A DNA stretch of 64,000 bases. Origin: Melitaea cinxia (lineage: Eukaryota > Arthropoda > Insecta > Lepidoptera > Nymphalidae). The position numbers and the translations under genes were made by a program. Of this stretch, positions 28,946-40,269 are shown one piece after another (within the stretch, counting starts at the first letter, position 1; every line of letters starts with the position of its first letter). The DNA lies in contig NC_059419.1 of assembly GCF_905220565.1 (NCBI RefSeq), positions 5,084,001-5,148,000 of the forward strand. Reading direction: 5' to 3'. The notes beneath the pieces are model-generated. The model saw nothing but the letters and a program-made list of their open reading frames with translations, had not been told where the DNA came from and made no database searches.

Positions 28946-29049
28946 GATACAGAACAGAGATCTTAGAGATACTTCTATTTAAAAAATGTTATTATTCAAT
29001 TACATACTTAAGAGTAAGGTACTGCGTTAAAACTATTTGAAAATAACTG

Positions 29050-29300
29050 AGGTAGGGCGCAGTAGGAAATTTCCTGCTCGATTTATGGGGCAGCCCGACT
29101 GGGGTAGTACCTCGACCGTAGAGAAGATCACAGCTAAATAATACTATTTTCAAGCAGTGTTGTGTTCATGTCGGTGAGTAAGGTGAACAGAGCTTCTGGC
29201 GGAGTTGAGAATAGGGTCGGCAACGCGCTTGCGATGGTTCTGGTGTTGCAGACATCTGTAAGCTACGTTAATAGCTCGTTTGCCGACAAATTTCTACACA
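29050..29300 (+). repeat. Dispersed repeat, family A
   Basis: GGGCGCAGTAGGAAATTTCC, GGCAGCCCGACTGGGGTAGT, TCGGTGAGTAAGGTGAACAG and TTTGCCGACAAATTTC. Good copy with small internal deletions. Confidence 0.75.
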
Positions 29301-30365
29301 AAAAAAAAACAGTCGTTAATAAAAAAATTATTTTTAATATTTTCAACTTTACTACATGTTTCTTAAAGTATAATTTGCTCACAATTAAGTTGTCAACTTA
29401 ACATGGTCATACTGGCTAATTTCGTAATTCTATAAACTAAACTTAGTCGAATCTTTGCTAGCATTGTAGCCGGAATACAAAAGTATGCCATGTACGGGGG
29501 AGGGGGGGGTGTCTAACAGCCATAAGCCAGTACTATGACAGTAGCGCTATCATCGTCCATTTTAAATTGAATGAGAACAACTCACCCTAAGCTTGGAACT
29601 CATTATTATACCATTTTTATTAGTTGATTTCATGAAAACGTTCTTAAAGTTCTTTCCTACCCATCTATGATTACTTTTAAAAGTGTATTAACACGGCGCG
29701 GTAATCTTGGTCTATAAATCTACTATTAAACTTCGTGGAAGTCATTTATTTTTAATACAAACACATGTTGCCGTTTCATTTGAATAACTCCAGCTCAAGC
29801 ATATGCGTTATTACTTTGAAACGATATTTTTTGTTATCATGTAACTTTATTGTTTTGACAAAAATAATTTTCTGTCTACGCTGCTTTGTTCTTTGTGTAA
29901 AGAAAGAACATCTTAAAACAGAAAAGAGTTTTCTTACATTGTAAATATAACATTTTTTTAAACAAAAAAAGGAATATAAGAAGATGTAAATTTATTTCAT
30001 CTATGTTTGACATTGACTGTTAACTACACTACTATTCTTCACGCACTCGTTGACGGATCAATGGTCAACACAGTGCAGATAGGACTCTTCAAAATAATGA
30101 GAAAAATATGACCCGTCCTCAGGTGTGAACACTGAAGAGGTAACCAACTTAGTGTCTAAGTACTCTGTGTCCTTAGTTATACGAAAAGTACTAGGTACAC
30201 AATTTATTCACACTTCAAAATAACATCATTAAAGAATTATAACTTTTTGTAGATAGACACGACACAAGGCTCGTGGTATGGAACTGGAACAAAATATAGT
30301 AAGTGAAACCGTCAAAAAATATGAATTAAATTGTTCGTAATTTAAGCTTCCTAAGGGTTTTACTC
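29300..30365. other. Intergenic, AT-rich, one poly-G run
   Basis: A G-rich run (GGGGGAGGGGGGGGTG) lies at about 29498-29513. No gene or clear repeat was identified. Confidence 0.35.
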
Positions 30366-30367
30366 GG

Positions 30368-30715
30368 ACGCCGCGTTGGCATAAGCGCGGTTACAGCCAT
30401 GGATTGTACCTGTTGCGCTGGCGGTTGCGGGTTCGATCCCCGCACACGACAAACATTTGTATTGGCCATACAGGTGTTTGCCGTGGTCTGGGTGTTTGTG
30501 CAGTCCTTGTGGGTCTCCCCACCGTGCCTCGGAGAGCACGTTAAGCCATCGGTCCCGGTTGTTATCATGTACACCTGATAGCGATCGTTACTCATAGTAG
30601 GGAATATATCCGCCAACCCGCATTGAAGCAGCGTGGTGGATTAAGCTCTGATCCTTCTCCTAGATGGGGAAATAGGCCTATGCCCAGTAGTAGGATATTA
30701 CAGGCTGAAGCGTAA
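30368..30715 (+). mobile_element. tRNA-derived SINE, family B, near full length
   Basis: This is the best family B copy: CCGCGTTGGCATAAGCGCGG head (box A, degraded), perfect box B GGTTCGATCC at 30430-30439, GTATTGGCCATACAGGTGTT, CGGAGAGCACGTTAAGCCAT, GCGATCGTTACTCATAGTAG, and the LINE-like end CCTATGCCCAGTAGTAGGAT with CAGGCTGAAGCG. The 3' end resembles RTE-type LINE ends, suggesting it borrows a LINE machinery (inference). Confidence 0.85.
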
Positions 30716-30734
30716 GGGTTTTAATTAGTTTAAT

Positions 30735-31095
30735 TTAACCGTCTTCAAAAAAGGAGGAGGTTACGGTTTAGGTTAGGTTTAGGTATATATATATATATTT
30801 AATGTATATTCGGGAGATATTCTAAGTGTGGTACCATGATAAGGTAACCAGGTTCTGATAATGTGATTCCAGAGAAATCGAGGGAAACCCTAGAATATCC
30901 GCATAACTTTTTATTGGTGTACCGATTTTAATGATTTTTAATTTAATCGAAAGCCGATATTTATCATATGGTCACATTAAAATTTCATCGACATCTGATT
31001 TATAGATTTTGGAGTAATCTTTGATAATGCGTATTTACGTTGTCGCTGTAATTGAAGTCGGTTCTTTTATTCGTCTGTAGCAAACACAATAAAAT
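30735..31095 (+). repeat. Dispersed repeat, family F
   Basis: Starts TTAACCGTCTTCAAAAAAGG; middle CGCATAACTTTTTATTGGTG and TTTAATCGAAAGCCGATATT; ends GAAGTCGGTTCTTTTATTCG with AGCAAACACAAT. AACCGACTTC / GAAGTCGGTT is an inverted terminal match shared by all copies. Contains a short (TA)n. Confidence 0.75.
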
Positions 31096-31114
31096 AATAT
31101 AAATATAGATTAAG

Positions 31115-31350
31115 TTTGGGCACGCCAGGAAATTTCCTGCTCAAGATATGGAGCAGCCCGACTGGGACAGTACCTCGACCTTACAGAATATCACAGCTAA
31201 ATTATACTGTTTACCTTACTAACCAACAGGAACGTTGGTGAATAAGGTAACCAGAGCGTGCAGGGGGGAATTGGGGATAGGATCGACAACGCGCTTGCGA
31301 TACTTCTGTTGTTGCAGATGTCTATAAGCTACGGTAATCGCTTACCACCA
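31115..31350 (+). repeat. Dispersed repeat, family A
   Basis: GCACGCCAGGAAATTTCCTG, GGAGCAGCCCGACTGGGACA, GAATAAGGTAACCAGAGCGT and CGCTTACCACCAGGTGAG. The usual GCCGTACGC end is replaced by other sequence. Confidence 0.75.
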
Positions 31351-31489
31351 GGTGAGATTTATAGCGAGCGATATGTGAATGTAGAGTATACAAAGAAGAA
31401 CCAAGCAACTTTTTTTAAGACCCACAATACTACTAATATTGTGGCTCTGGTGGTACTTACTTTTGTTAGGGAAATTATCCATCACTCAT

Positions 31490-32213
31490 AGTTCAGCAGG
31501 ATAACGGATCAGACTCCAAGCCATTTTCTGGATAAGTAAGAATACCTTTAACCAGTTGGAAGAGATTTAAAAACCATTTAAGTTTAGTCCAATACACAAG
31601 TAAAAATAGTTGACTTCACGTTGTATTGTAAAGTTTAGTTGTTAACCTTAATTTGATTCTAATTGGCCATTATTTGAAGTGCCTTTGATATTTAATCGTT
31701 TATTAAAGAACTTTTTCAACTCTTAAATATCGGTTTGTTCTTTATGGTTTTAAAGAAATAAAACGTCTACAATCTTGGTTATAATAATGCTGTTTCCTTT
31801 GTACGATCACGCTAAGTTCAGGCGACCATTGGAAATGAGCGGTTAAAGGCATTTTTAAAAGCTGATTAAAGTTGGTCGTAGTTCTTGATTTCCACTTAAT
31901 ATTCAGCTCGATGTAGCTAAATAAATTTACTGTACACGAAAATTATTTTGAGAAACTTGGTTCAGTCATCATCTGGTTCGTCAAGATGGAAAATAAATTT
32001 GGTACACCAAATAAAGCTAGACTTATTTTATAAGAGAACAGATAAAGCGATAACTAAACAGTGGTATTATAAAAATGTATGCACGAATCAATCTTTATAA
32101 CATGTCAATTTTTTTATTTATTTATGTGACAGAAACTGTTCGAATGGATTGATTTTGTCTTTACAGCTAAGCAGCAGAACAGATTGTATTGCAATTTCTT
32201 ATTTATTTATCAT
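31490..32213. other. Intergenic, no gene seen
   Basis: AT-rich single-copy-looking sequence. Nothing resembles an exon or a repeat copy. Confidence 0.3.
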
Positions 32214-32405
32214 TTAGACAACTATTTGGTGGAGACCACGTGTTGGCAAACGCAGTGTGGGACGTTTTGTGGCCCGCTGGAACGATGATCTACCTGATAT
32301 CGCCGGTGGAAACTGGATTATGTTTGGGGAGACACGGGATGTAGCGCGTAAACTTGAACCTATGTCCAGCAATGTACTGCGACAAATTGAATCATACTCA
32401 GACAA
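32214..32405 (+). pseudogene. RTE-type LINE C-terminal fragment
   Basis: It reads TIWWRPRVGKRSVGRFVARW then NDDLPDIAGGNWIM and RDVARKLEPMS, matching the ...WRPRTGKRSVGRPxTRWxDD... tail of RTE reverse transcriptases. The ORF is short and 5'-truncated. Confidence 0.75.
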
Positions 32406-32644
32406 GGCCTTTACTTTTTATGTAATACTAATGGAATAGGTATTTCAATGATGTTGTGCTGAAAATAATTCTATCAATGATGTGTAGAATGGTGAATTTC
32501 ATCAATGTATATTTGACATAGTGTTAATTAAATATTCATAACCAAATATTACCGAAATTTAACCAACGTTTAAATTTCACAGTCAGTATAAACATTAATC
32601 TATCTGACAAATAGATTGGATTATGATCACTACTTCATTGATCT

Positions 32645-32845
32645 GACTCGCTGTGAGTTTTCGACCACCTGTTGACACAGTGGTCGTAACCGATTTTTGT
32701 TGCACTAGCAGTGAGCTCTATCTCAATAAGTATTTTACAGTCTGGGTTTTGGGTTTGAGGTGTGTGTGATCTGGATCACCAACACAGAATTACACTCTAT
32801 ACACTACCGAGGGTCGTTGAGTGAGAACCATTTATTATTTTGTGA
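32645..32845 (+). mobile_element. Diverged tRNA-derived SINE (family C type)
   Basis: Remnants in order: CTGTTGACACAGTGGTCGTA (box A region), TACAGTCTGGGTTTTGGGTT, ACCAACACAGAATTACACTC and the tail GGTCGTTGAGTGAGAACC. Old copy. Confidence 0.5.
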
Positions 32846-32884
32846 TTTTCCCTAAAACATTGTTCTTAGTTAAATAAGGTTTAA

Positions 32885-33165
32885 GGTTGCCTGAGATGGG
32901 CGGCGCTACGTCGCGATCTGACGACGGTCCTCGGAGGGGACTTGTCACGCCGAGCGTTATTACCGCGATACTCGGCGACGACGAGTCCTGGAAGGCGATG
33001 GTCCCCTTCTGCGAGACAGTAATGTCCCAGAAGGAGAACGACGAGCGGATGAGAGAGGGGGCCGCCGACGAGGCCTCCGTCCGCAGGCGACGAACGGGGG
33101 TGCGTAGGAGGCGCTACTTAATAAGGTTTACTACTATTATTTGGTTACTATTATTTTTGTGACTT
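32885..33165 (+). pseudogene. R1-like LINE ORF2 C-terminal fragment
   Basis: An ORF from 32887 reads GLVTPSVITAILGDDESWKA then MVPFCETVMSQKENDERM and an Arg-rich end VRRRRTGVRRRR. This ...WxAMVxFCExVMxxKE... end is typical of insect R1-type LINEs. GC content jumps here compared with the flanks. 5'-truncated. Confidence 0.72.
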
Positions 33166-34020
33166 TCCTTGTTTTTATAAGGGTTGCTTTTAAATATTGT
33201 TTGTTTCTCTCATAAGTTGTAAATTCATCATGTCTAAATCTTTATAACGACAATATAATTAATTTTTTTTTTATTAATATTGGTTATAATTGTTAATATT
33301 ATGATATAAATTTAGAAGTAGATAATTTAGCGTTCTATTTCTTAAAAAAAAATTAAAAATGCACATATAAAAAAAATAAGAAATCGTAACAGAAAAATAC
33401 CGTCAGAGCACACACGTCAGACCACGTCATAGTTTAATTACTAGGCAGTCACAGAGCTGTAGATCTGTAGTCTAAGTGATAAATCACCTATAGGGTATTC
33501 ATTAAACATTAGAAAAAAACCGACTATCATCTCCCCCATAACGTATTTTATACGTTAGGCCATCTTGACTATTATATCCAACAATAAGATTAATTAATTG
33601 TCATGTCTCAGCTAAGCGTAGACCTCACATATAATTATTTCAATATACATATATATCAAGCATATACTCAGAATTAACAATTGTTTTAAGGCATAAGCGT
33701 ATATACACGCCGTTTTTCACTGTGTTACCAAAGTTGACTTTTGTAGAAACAGGAATAAAAATCTTAATTCAAAGTAAGCATTGTCAACGCAGCTATAAAG
33801 CTCACCCCTCTTGGAACGGCACCCTTAATCTCGTACACATCTATTACACTGTCAGCCAAGAGTTACAAGTGCGTTGTTTACGACTAAAACAATGGTATTA
33901 TTTCGTTAATGACCGGCTATGATTTATCACTTATGTCCAAATAATATTTATATACACGATTATGAGTTATATGTAAACCTTTTATTGTTCTGAGTTTTAT
34001 TTCTTGAGTTATTTTTACAA
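33165..34020. other. Intergenic, no gene seen
   Basis: AT-rich; probably starts with the 3' UTR of the LINE fragment just before it. The short ORF near 33722 has no protein-like features. Confidence 0.3.
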
Positions 34021-34024
34021 ACAT

Positions 34025-34350
34025 CATTTACGCTTCAGCCTGTAATATCCCATTGCTGGGCTAAGGCCTCTTTCCCCGTGCACGAGAAGGATCAGAGCTT
34101 AATCCACCACGCTGCTCCAATGCGGGTTGACGAATATATTCCCTACTATGAGTAACGATCGCTATCAGGTATTCATGATAACAACCGGGATCGATGGCTT
34201 AACGTGCTCTCCTAAGCACGGTGGGGAAACCAAGACAAGAACGGCACAAACACCCAGACCAATACAAATGTTTGTCACGTGCGAGCATCGAACCTACAAC
34301 CGCCAGCGAAACAGCCATAAACCAGTGCTATGACCGTTACGCCAACGCGT
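34025..34350 (-). mobile_element. tRNA-derived SINE, family B, antisense
   Basis: ACGCTTCAGCCTGTAATATC, AGAGCTTAATCCACCACGCT, GATCGATGGCTTAACGTGCT and a minus-strand box B in GCGAGCATCGAACCTACAAC. Its head is at 34310-34350. Confidence 0.8.
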
Positions 34351-34489
34351 CGTCATAATCATCATTATACGTTTCGAAAACCGTACGGTTCGCGTGATAA
34401 TAAACGGATTCCGTAGTCTATGAACGGCTGGAACTAGCAGAAGGAAGATTGCAAGCGTATTATTAATCCATAACCCTAACCCTTCCGAG

Positions 34490-34880
34490 GAGTTCTGACT
34501 ACGTTACTCTCCACAGGTGCCTTGTGGTGTCAGCCGAGTAGAATAGCACCACCCCCTTTCTAGCCGTGGGAGTCGTAAAAGGCGACCGAGGGATAAGCCT
34601 GGCTCACAATCATCAGGGTCCTGGAGAAGGAAAACTTCATTTGAAACCCGGAATGGGGTCTCCGTCAAGCATTCGTGGCATAGATCTAAAATGCCACGTC
34701 GTTCGACTCGTCGTTCCTGTGGGCCTAGCCAGTGTGGTCGAGAGGGTGGCGCAGAGCTTAGGCAACTCTGCGTTTTCCTGAAGAGTGTCCTAGACAATAC
34801 AGTGTCTTTCTGACACTGTCTAAATCGTCTGCAATAGACGGATTAAGGCCAACGATGATGATGGTGATGATGATGATGAC
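34490..34880 (+). mobile_element. Retroelement 3' end with (GAT)n tail
   Basis: GTGCCTTGTGGTGTCAGCCG, GGGAGTCGTAAAAGGCGACC, AATGGGGTCTCCGTCAAGCA, GTCGTTCCTGTGGGCCTAGC and a (GAT)n tail at about 34852-34879. The tail and the AGTCGTAAAAGGCGACCGAG block resemble family G, so both may derive from RTE-like LINEs. Confidence 0.6.
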
Positions 34881-34985
34881 TCACCACAGGAACACAACAC
34901 TACTTGAGAGTACTATTATTTAGCTGTGATCTTCTGTAAAGTTGAGGTACTACCCCAGTAAGACCGCTCTAGATTTTAAGCAAGC
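34880..34985 (-). repeat. Dispersed repeat, family A, antisense fragment
   Basis: CTCACCACAGGAACACAACA, TTTAGCTGTGATCTTCTGTA and GAGGTACTACCCCAGTAAG match the complement of family A. It abuts the (GAT)n tail of the preceding element. Confidence 0.65.
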
Positions 34986-35189
34986 TCTCCCTACTCTACT
35001 TAAGCGAATTATAATATAGAATTTACATTCAATAGTTACTTTATGATTTTAGTTTCTTTAACGCTTATTAAATTCGTTTTAAAACGTACCCGTTTTCGCA
35101 GACATTATTCGCATAGCCTTTGTCGTTCGAGAGCACTCTTCGAACAAATTAAATCAATTATTGTACGTTTGTTTGAAATATTTTATTGT

Positions 35190-37012
35190 TAGGATATCTG
35201 ACTTGATTTCTTACTTGACTTGGGGAATAAGTTGGTGAATGTTGATGATTTCTTTTCTTTAATCGGCGTAGAATTGGCAAGTGCAATACCTAACAAATAT
35301 CACACTAATAGTGATGACATATTAATGTATGACCGTAGGTATAAGCATAATATAACATTAAATGAGTTAGCACCGTGTAGTAGTGAGGAAGTATCAAACA
35401 TAATTGATAATCTAGATAGCAACACAAGTACTGGGATAGACGGAATTAGTACCAAAGCTATTAAATGTATAAAAAATATAATATCTCAAAGATTAGCTGA
35501 TTGTATAAACAAGTGTTTGTCTGACGGCACCTTTCCCGATTCGCTAAAGATTGCAAAAATTAGTCCCATTCACAAATGTGGTAGTAAAAGTGATCCAAAT
35601 AACTATAGACCCGTTTCCGTGTTACCAGTGATATCCAAAATATTCGAGCGAATACTGTACAAACGCTTAAATACTTACTTGTCTGAAAAACAATTTCTCA
35701 TTAGTCAACAATATGGTTTTCGTTCAAAATCGAGCACTCTTACCGCCGCCATAGACTTAGTTACAGAAATAAGGTCCCAAATCGATAAAAAAAATTTTGC
35801 TTTGGGAATCTTCATTGACTTGAAGAAGGCTTTCGATACGGTAAGCCATGGTAAACTATTGTTGAAATTAGGGAATATCGGTATCAGGGGCAGGGCTTTC
35901 AAAATCTTTGAATCATACTTACAAAACAGGACGCAAGTTGTAAAAATAGATAGCTTTACCAGTTCTGTTAAAAATGTTACGTGCGGAATTCCACAAGGCT
36001 CCATAGTTGGTCCATTAATGTTTTTAATTTACGTTAACAATATTATTAACATTAATCTAATTGGAAAACTGACACTGTACGCGGATGATACATGCCTTTT
36101 TTATTACGGTAGCTCTATTCAGGACTTAATAAGTAAAGCTCAAAATGATCTTGACAGGCTAAGTGAGTGGTTACAGTACAATTTGCTTACAATAAATATA
36201 AATAAAACGTCCTATATGATTTTCTGTGCAAAAAATAAACATATACCTAATTTCACACCCCTTACAATTAACAATAAGATCATACAATCCTCAGCAAAAG
36301 AAAAATATCTGGGATTATGGATAGATGATAAGTTGACTTGGAAAGGACACATAGAACACGTTAGAGCCAAACTGCTACCTATACTGGGCGCATTGAGAAA
36401 TGTATCAAACTGCATTCCTAATAAAGTACGAATGATAATTTATAATACCTTAGTTAAATCTAACATTGAATATTTAATAGAAGTGTGGGGAAGTGCCGCT
36501 AAGACAAATTTAATGCCATTACAAAGAATTCAAAATAAAGTTATCAAAGTGCTATTTCGCTATCCCTATTTTACATCAACCAACAAATTGTATCAAGAAA
36601 CAAAATTGTTAAATATCAACCAATTATACACCTATTACACCTGCATACTAATTGAGAATATTATCAACAATTCAATACACTCAAACATCAAAATTGATAA
36701 AAAAATAACTAAACACAACTTAAGAAACAAGGATAAATTAATGCTGCCTAGTGTACGTACAAAGTATGGTCAGAAAACAGTATTGTTTGAGGGAGTGCAG
36801 CTATATAATAATTTACCAAATCATATTAAAGGTTCGGACAACATAAATATTTTTAAATCAAAATTAAAAGAACACGTTTATACATTGTAATTATAAATAT
36901 TTCGATTAAGCGCTCCAGAGGTAAAAATTGTTACATACTACTATTTATATTGATTGTATCTCATTATAAGTGAACGTTATGTTTTTATGAGAAATAAATT
37001 CTTTAAACCTAA
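35190..37012 (+). mobile_element. 5'-truncated CR1/Daphne-like non-LTR retrotransposon
   Basis: It contains the long RT ORF below and a 120-bp 3' UTR ending GAGAAATAAATTCTTTAAAC. The 5' limit is not sharp; a stop lies just upstream of 35220. No poly(A) tail is visible. Confidence 0.78.
35220..36890 (+). CDS. LINE reverse transcriptase ORF (CR1/Daphne-like)
   Basis: An open frame of 556 codons. It has the ordered RT motifs: SPIHKCGSKSDPNNYRPVSV (finger), QYGFRSKSSTLTA, FALGIFIDLKKAFDTVSHG (motif A), CGIPQGSIVGPLMFLIYVNN (motif B), LTLYADDTCLF (catalytic box), EKYLGLWIDDKLTWKGHI and a C-terminal YNNLPNHIKGSDNINIFK end typical of CR1/Jockey/Daphne-type elements. There is no RNase H. The N-terminal endonuclease is absent by truncation. 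The ATG-like start is TTG and is not a real start. Transposon gene. Confidence 0.9.
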   Translation: MGNKLVNVDDFFSLIGVELASAIPNKYHTNSDDILMYDRRYKHNITLNELAPCSSEEVSNIIDNLDSNTSTGIDGISTKAIKCIKNIISQRLADCINKCLSDGTFPDSLKIAKISPIHKCGSKSDPNNYRPVSVLPVISKIFERILYKRLNTYLSEKQFLISQQYGFRSKSSTLTAAIDLVTEIRSQIDKKNFALGIFIDLKKAFDTVSHGKLLLKLGNIGIRGRAFKIFESYLQNRTQVVKIDSFTSSVKNVTCGIPQGSIVGPLMFLIYVNNIININLIGKLTLYADDTCLFYYGSSIQDLISKAQNDLDRLSEWLQYNLLTININKTSYMIFCAKNKHIPNFTPLTINNKIIQSSAKEKYLGLWIDDKLTWKGHIEHVRAKLLPILGALRNVSNCIPNKVRMIIYNTLVKSNIEYLIEVWGSAAKTNLMPLQRIQNKVIKVLFRYPYFTSTNKLYQETKLLNINQLYTYYTCILIENIINNSIHSNIKIDKKITKHNLRNKDKLMLPSVRTKYGQKTVLFEGVQLYNNLPNHIKGSDNINIFKSKLKEHVYTL

Positions 37013-37019
37013 TGTATCA

Positions 37020-39110
37020 TGAGAGCGTTACGAAAGGTGTGATCGAGCGGGGCGAACAAATAAGACAAAGTTACACATGTTAAAACTCGAGCAAGTAGAG
37101 AGCACTAACTTATCATAGTGGTACCCTACACTAATATAAAATCAAACAAGCTTTGTTGGTTAATAGTTGGTTGTGTAATTATTGTATGGATGTCGTTATT
37201 TCAAAGGATATTTTATCGCAGATACAATTGGTGTATTGACGAGACACGTAAGGAAGCTAAAAGATAAGCTAGAGTCTAAAGTATATAGAGCTAATAAGAG
37301 AAAAAAAAACAGTTTCCAATGCAACATCTTCTATCTGAGTGAGCGAAAAAAACCTACAAAGAAAATATGGCATATGTCCGAAAATGGGATTTTCATAGTC
37401 TGTTAAATATTCATTTTTTTATTTCATAGTCTGTTAAATATTTATATTACTCTGTAGGTCAAGTTGAATACAGACTAATCGATAGACACTGTCTGCATAG
37501 AATAGAGTCAGTTTATTTTAGCATGGTCTGATGACCTTGTAAATTTAAAATAAATATTTAAATTCATCGTAACTTCCAATAAATTTAATATTTTCGCTAT
37601 TCTTACAAACTGGTTTTTTGATCTCAGGATATTAAAAAGATATATTTAAAAAGGGTTGCACCTTTTGCCAATGTCATCATGGTTATAAAATAAACAATGA
37701 GGTAGTCGCTTTATTTGGGTAAAATTTTGTAAGCTTTGTAAATTAGCGGTCACCGATTTTGCAACACACTACAGTGGCCTTCAATCTTTCTTTGTAGAAA
37801 TCACCGCACTTTCTTCCTTCACTACACTATTCATAAAAAACGCCTTATATTTATTTATTTACTGCCATAAATATTATTATTATTATTTATTTATTTACGT
37901 ATTAATAATAATAATTTATATAGTAATAATTATTATATGTTAAGTATTTGTATAGTAAAAATAATTTATTACATGATTATATTATTTATTACATCTGTCG
38001 GTTCTACTCTATCTCGCTCTATGACAAACATATCTTTAAAATGCCACCAGACATTACTCTCTAAATACTTTACCGTAGAATCGATCCTGTCATACTGTCT
38101 ATATATTAATACGTGAAGCAAAAACTTTGTACCCCTTTTTACGAATATTGCGCGGATGGAGAGGTATGAAATTTCGTACATTTATAGTTTATATGGAGTA
38201 CAGAATGCTAATATATTTTTTTAACTACTCATAAAAAAATATTTAAATCAATAAAAAAAATTACACACATTACCACGTATTTGACAAACACACGCATATT
38301 ATACTCTTTTGTTTAGTCTGACAACGAACTTTAATAATGTTCAAACTTATAATTTCAATTAATTATGGTCGAATTTCGAGCCCTGGGTGATCACTAGTAT
38401 ATTTATTATATATTATTTTTAATCCGTTAGATGCCTAAAGCTTAGAATATGTATGTTTTTTATTATTACTATGCGTAATTTTTAACCTTTTTTTAGCGTA
38501 CACTCTAGTGCAGCTGACGTGCAACATGGTTGCTTGGAAAGATCGCTGTTTAGCGATAAGACTACCTTTTGTACCAATTTTAAAATTAAATTATAAATAA
38601 AATACAACGTTGAATTTATCCTTAACAGAAACAAAAATTATTACTTGGTTTATTTTTTTAGTACAAAACTTGGTTATGATATATCCGTTGAAACGTTTAA
38701 ATTCCAATTTAGTTTCTTATTACGTGTCACTGATAAATAAGTATATGGTCTGCTATTGAGAGGTAGACTTATTGGTTGCGAGATTAAATGACCAGTCGTT
38801 CATATACATTATTTTTGGATGTTTTGCGTTATGATACAAATATTATTAAATTAAAAACGTACTTTTGTACTTTTCGTATCAGTTCACAATGTTGTGCCTT
38901 CTACGCCTATATGTATAGAATAACTATGTTTTTTTTGTTTATTAAAAAAATGTAAATTGTAAAACAATAATACGAACCGAATTTCTTGTGCTATTACTAT
39001 ATATTCTCCTTTTTTAATTTAATCAATAACATAAAATGTTATAATTACCAATCTAAAATTAAACATTATTAAAAATAGTATATTAATCAAATATATCTAT
39101 TTCCTTGAAT
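37020..39110. other. Intergenic AT-rich stretch; repeat pair member at 38255-38400
   Basis: 38255-38400 (AAAATTACACACATTACCAC, ACACACGCATATTATACTCT, GGTCGAATTTCGAGCCCTGG) recurs at 50300-50480, so it is a low-copy dispersed repeat. ATT microsatellites lie at about 37868-37920. No gene seen. Confidence 0.4.
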
Positions 39111-39114
39111 ACCA

Positions 39115-39215
39115 CTCCGCAGTGAAGCAGCGTGGTGGGTTAAGCTTCGTTTCTTCACATGGAGAAAGAGGCTTACGCCCAGCAGTGGGATGTTACAGGC
39201 TGAATCGTGATTCAT
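39115..39215 (+). mobile_element. 3' end of tRNA-derived SINE, family B
   Basis: GAAGCAGCGTGGTGGGTTAA and GCCCAGCAGTGGGATGTTAC then CAGGCTGAATCGTG. 5'-truncated. Confidence 0.7.
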
Positions 39216-39594
39216 TTTGTATTTATTAAACTACGATTCCTGTAAATTTAGGTTTATTTTAGAAGTAAGAAAAAATAACACAAGATTGTAATCATTTTGT
39301 ACACTCAATTATTGTTAAAAGCCTCCATAACTCTCGGTGAACATCTAACACCCGTAAGTATGTTAAAAATAACGAGTTATATAAACGACAATGTCGATGT
39401 GTAATTAAATTATAATTAAATTTGTATTATAAAACATGACCAGACAATGTTCGTATTAAGTAGATGTGGAACGAATAATATGACTTTTAAAAACTGAGAG
39501 TAGATTTCAGAAGTAACTAAAAAAAATGCGAATTGACTCAAAGGACAAGGACAGGCCTCACTTATTATAACGAATAATTATATAGTTTTAGAAT

Positions 39595-40005
39595 GCATAT
39601 GATATGTCATCATCTCATCATCTTCCTGCCCTTATCCCACTTATGTAGGGTCGGCACAACATGTTTTCCTCTTCCATTCCTCTCTATTATTCGTCACTTC
39701 AGTGCTTACTCCTTTCTTTCTCACACACAATTCATCCATCGCTTTTTCGGTCTGCCGATCGCTCTTCGTCCTTTGATATTCATCCTTAGCATTCTTTTAC
39801 CAACATAACGTTCATCCCTCCTCATTACATGCCCATACCACGCTAACCTATTGCTCCTCATTTTCTCTGTCACGGGTGCTACTTTCAAACTTCCCCTTAT
39901 ATACTCATGTCTAATCCGATCTTTCCTCGTTACTGCACACATCCATCTTAGCATTCTCATCTCGGCTGCGTGCACTCTTCTTTCATCCGTCACTTTGTAA
40001 CCTTA
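39595..40005 (-). pseudogene. RTE-type LINE C-terminal fragment, antisense
   Basis: On the minus strand, 39993-39721 reads AEMRMLRWMCAVTRKDRIRH, IRGSLKVAPVTEKMRSNRL, WYGHVMRRDERYVGKRML and GRRAIGRPKKRWM, the standard RTE reverse transcriptase C-terminus. A CATCATCTCATCATC run at about 39606 is the complement of its 3' tail. 5'-truncated. Confidence 0.85.
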
Positions 40006-40269
40006 TTTTGTTAATAAATTTAACAACATACAAAAATTAATAATGCCTTTTGTGTCTTTTCTTATTTATGTAATTTATTTAAAAAAAATCTGATGTATAA
40101 TAAAGAACACATTATTATGAAAGAAAATTTGTTCATTATCGTCATCTGAAATAGCTATCTACTACCTTACTCATACGAACAACATCCTACAGCTTATGAT
40201 ATGTATAATATTATTTGTACACACAACGAAAATTAATAATTTTTATTGTTCCTAATATTTTAGTTACTA

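Noticed and set aside
30430..30439. Genuine tRNA gene at the perfect box B
   Set aside because: The acceptor and anticodon stems do not form; it is the head of a dispersed SINE.
30326..30616. 96-codon minus-strand ORF
   Set aside because: It lies inside the SINE at 30368-30715 and its peptide matches the peptide read from other copies of the same SINE.
34504..34797. Two opposing ORFs of 97 and 71 codons
   Set aside because: Both fall inside the retroelement 3' end with the (GAT)n tail, a non-coding repeat.
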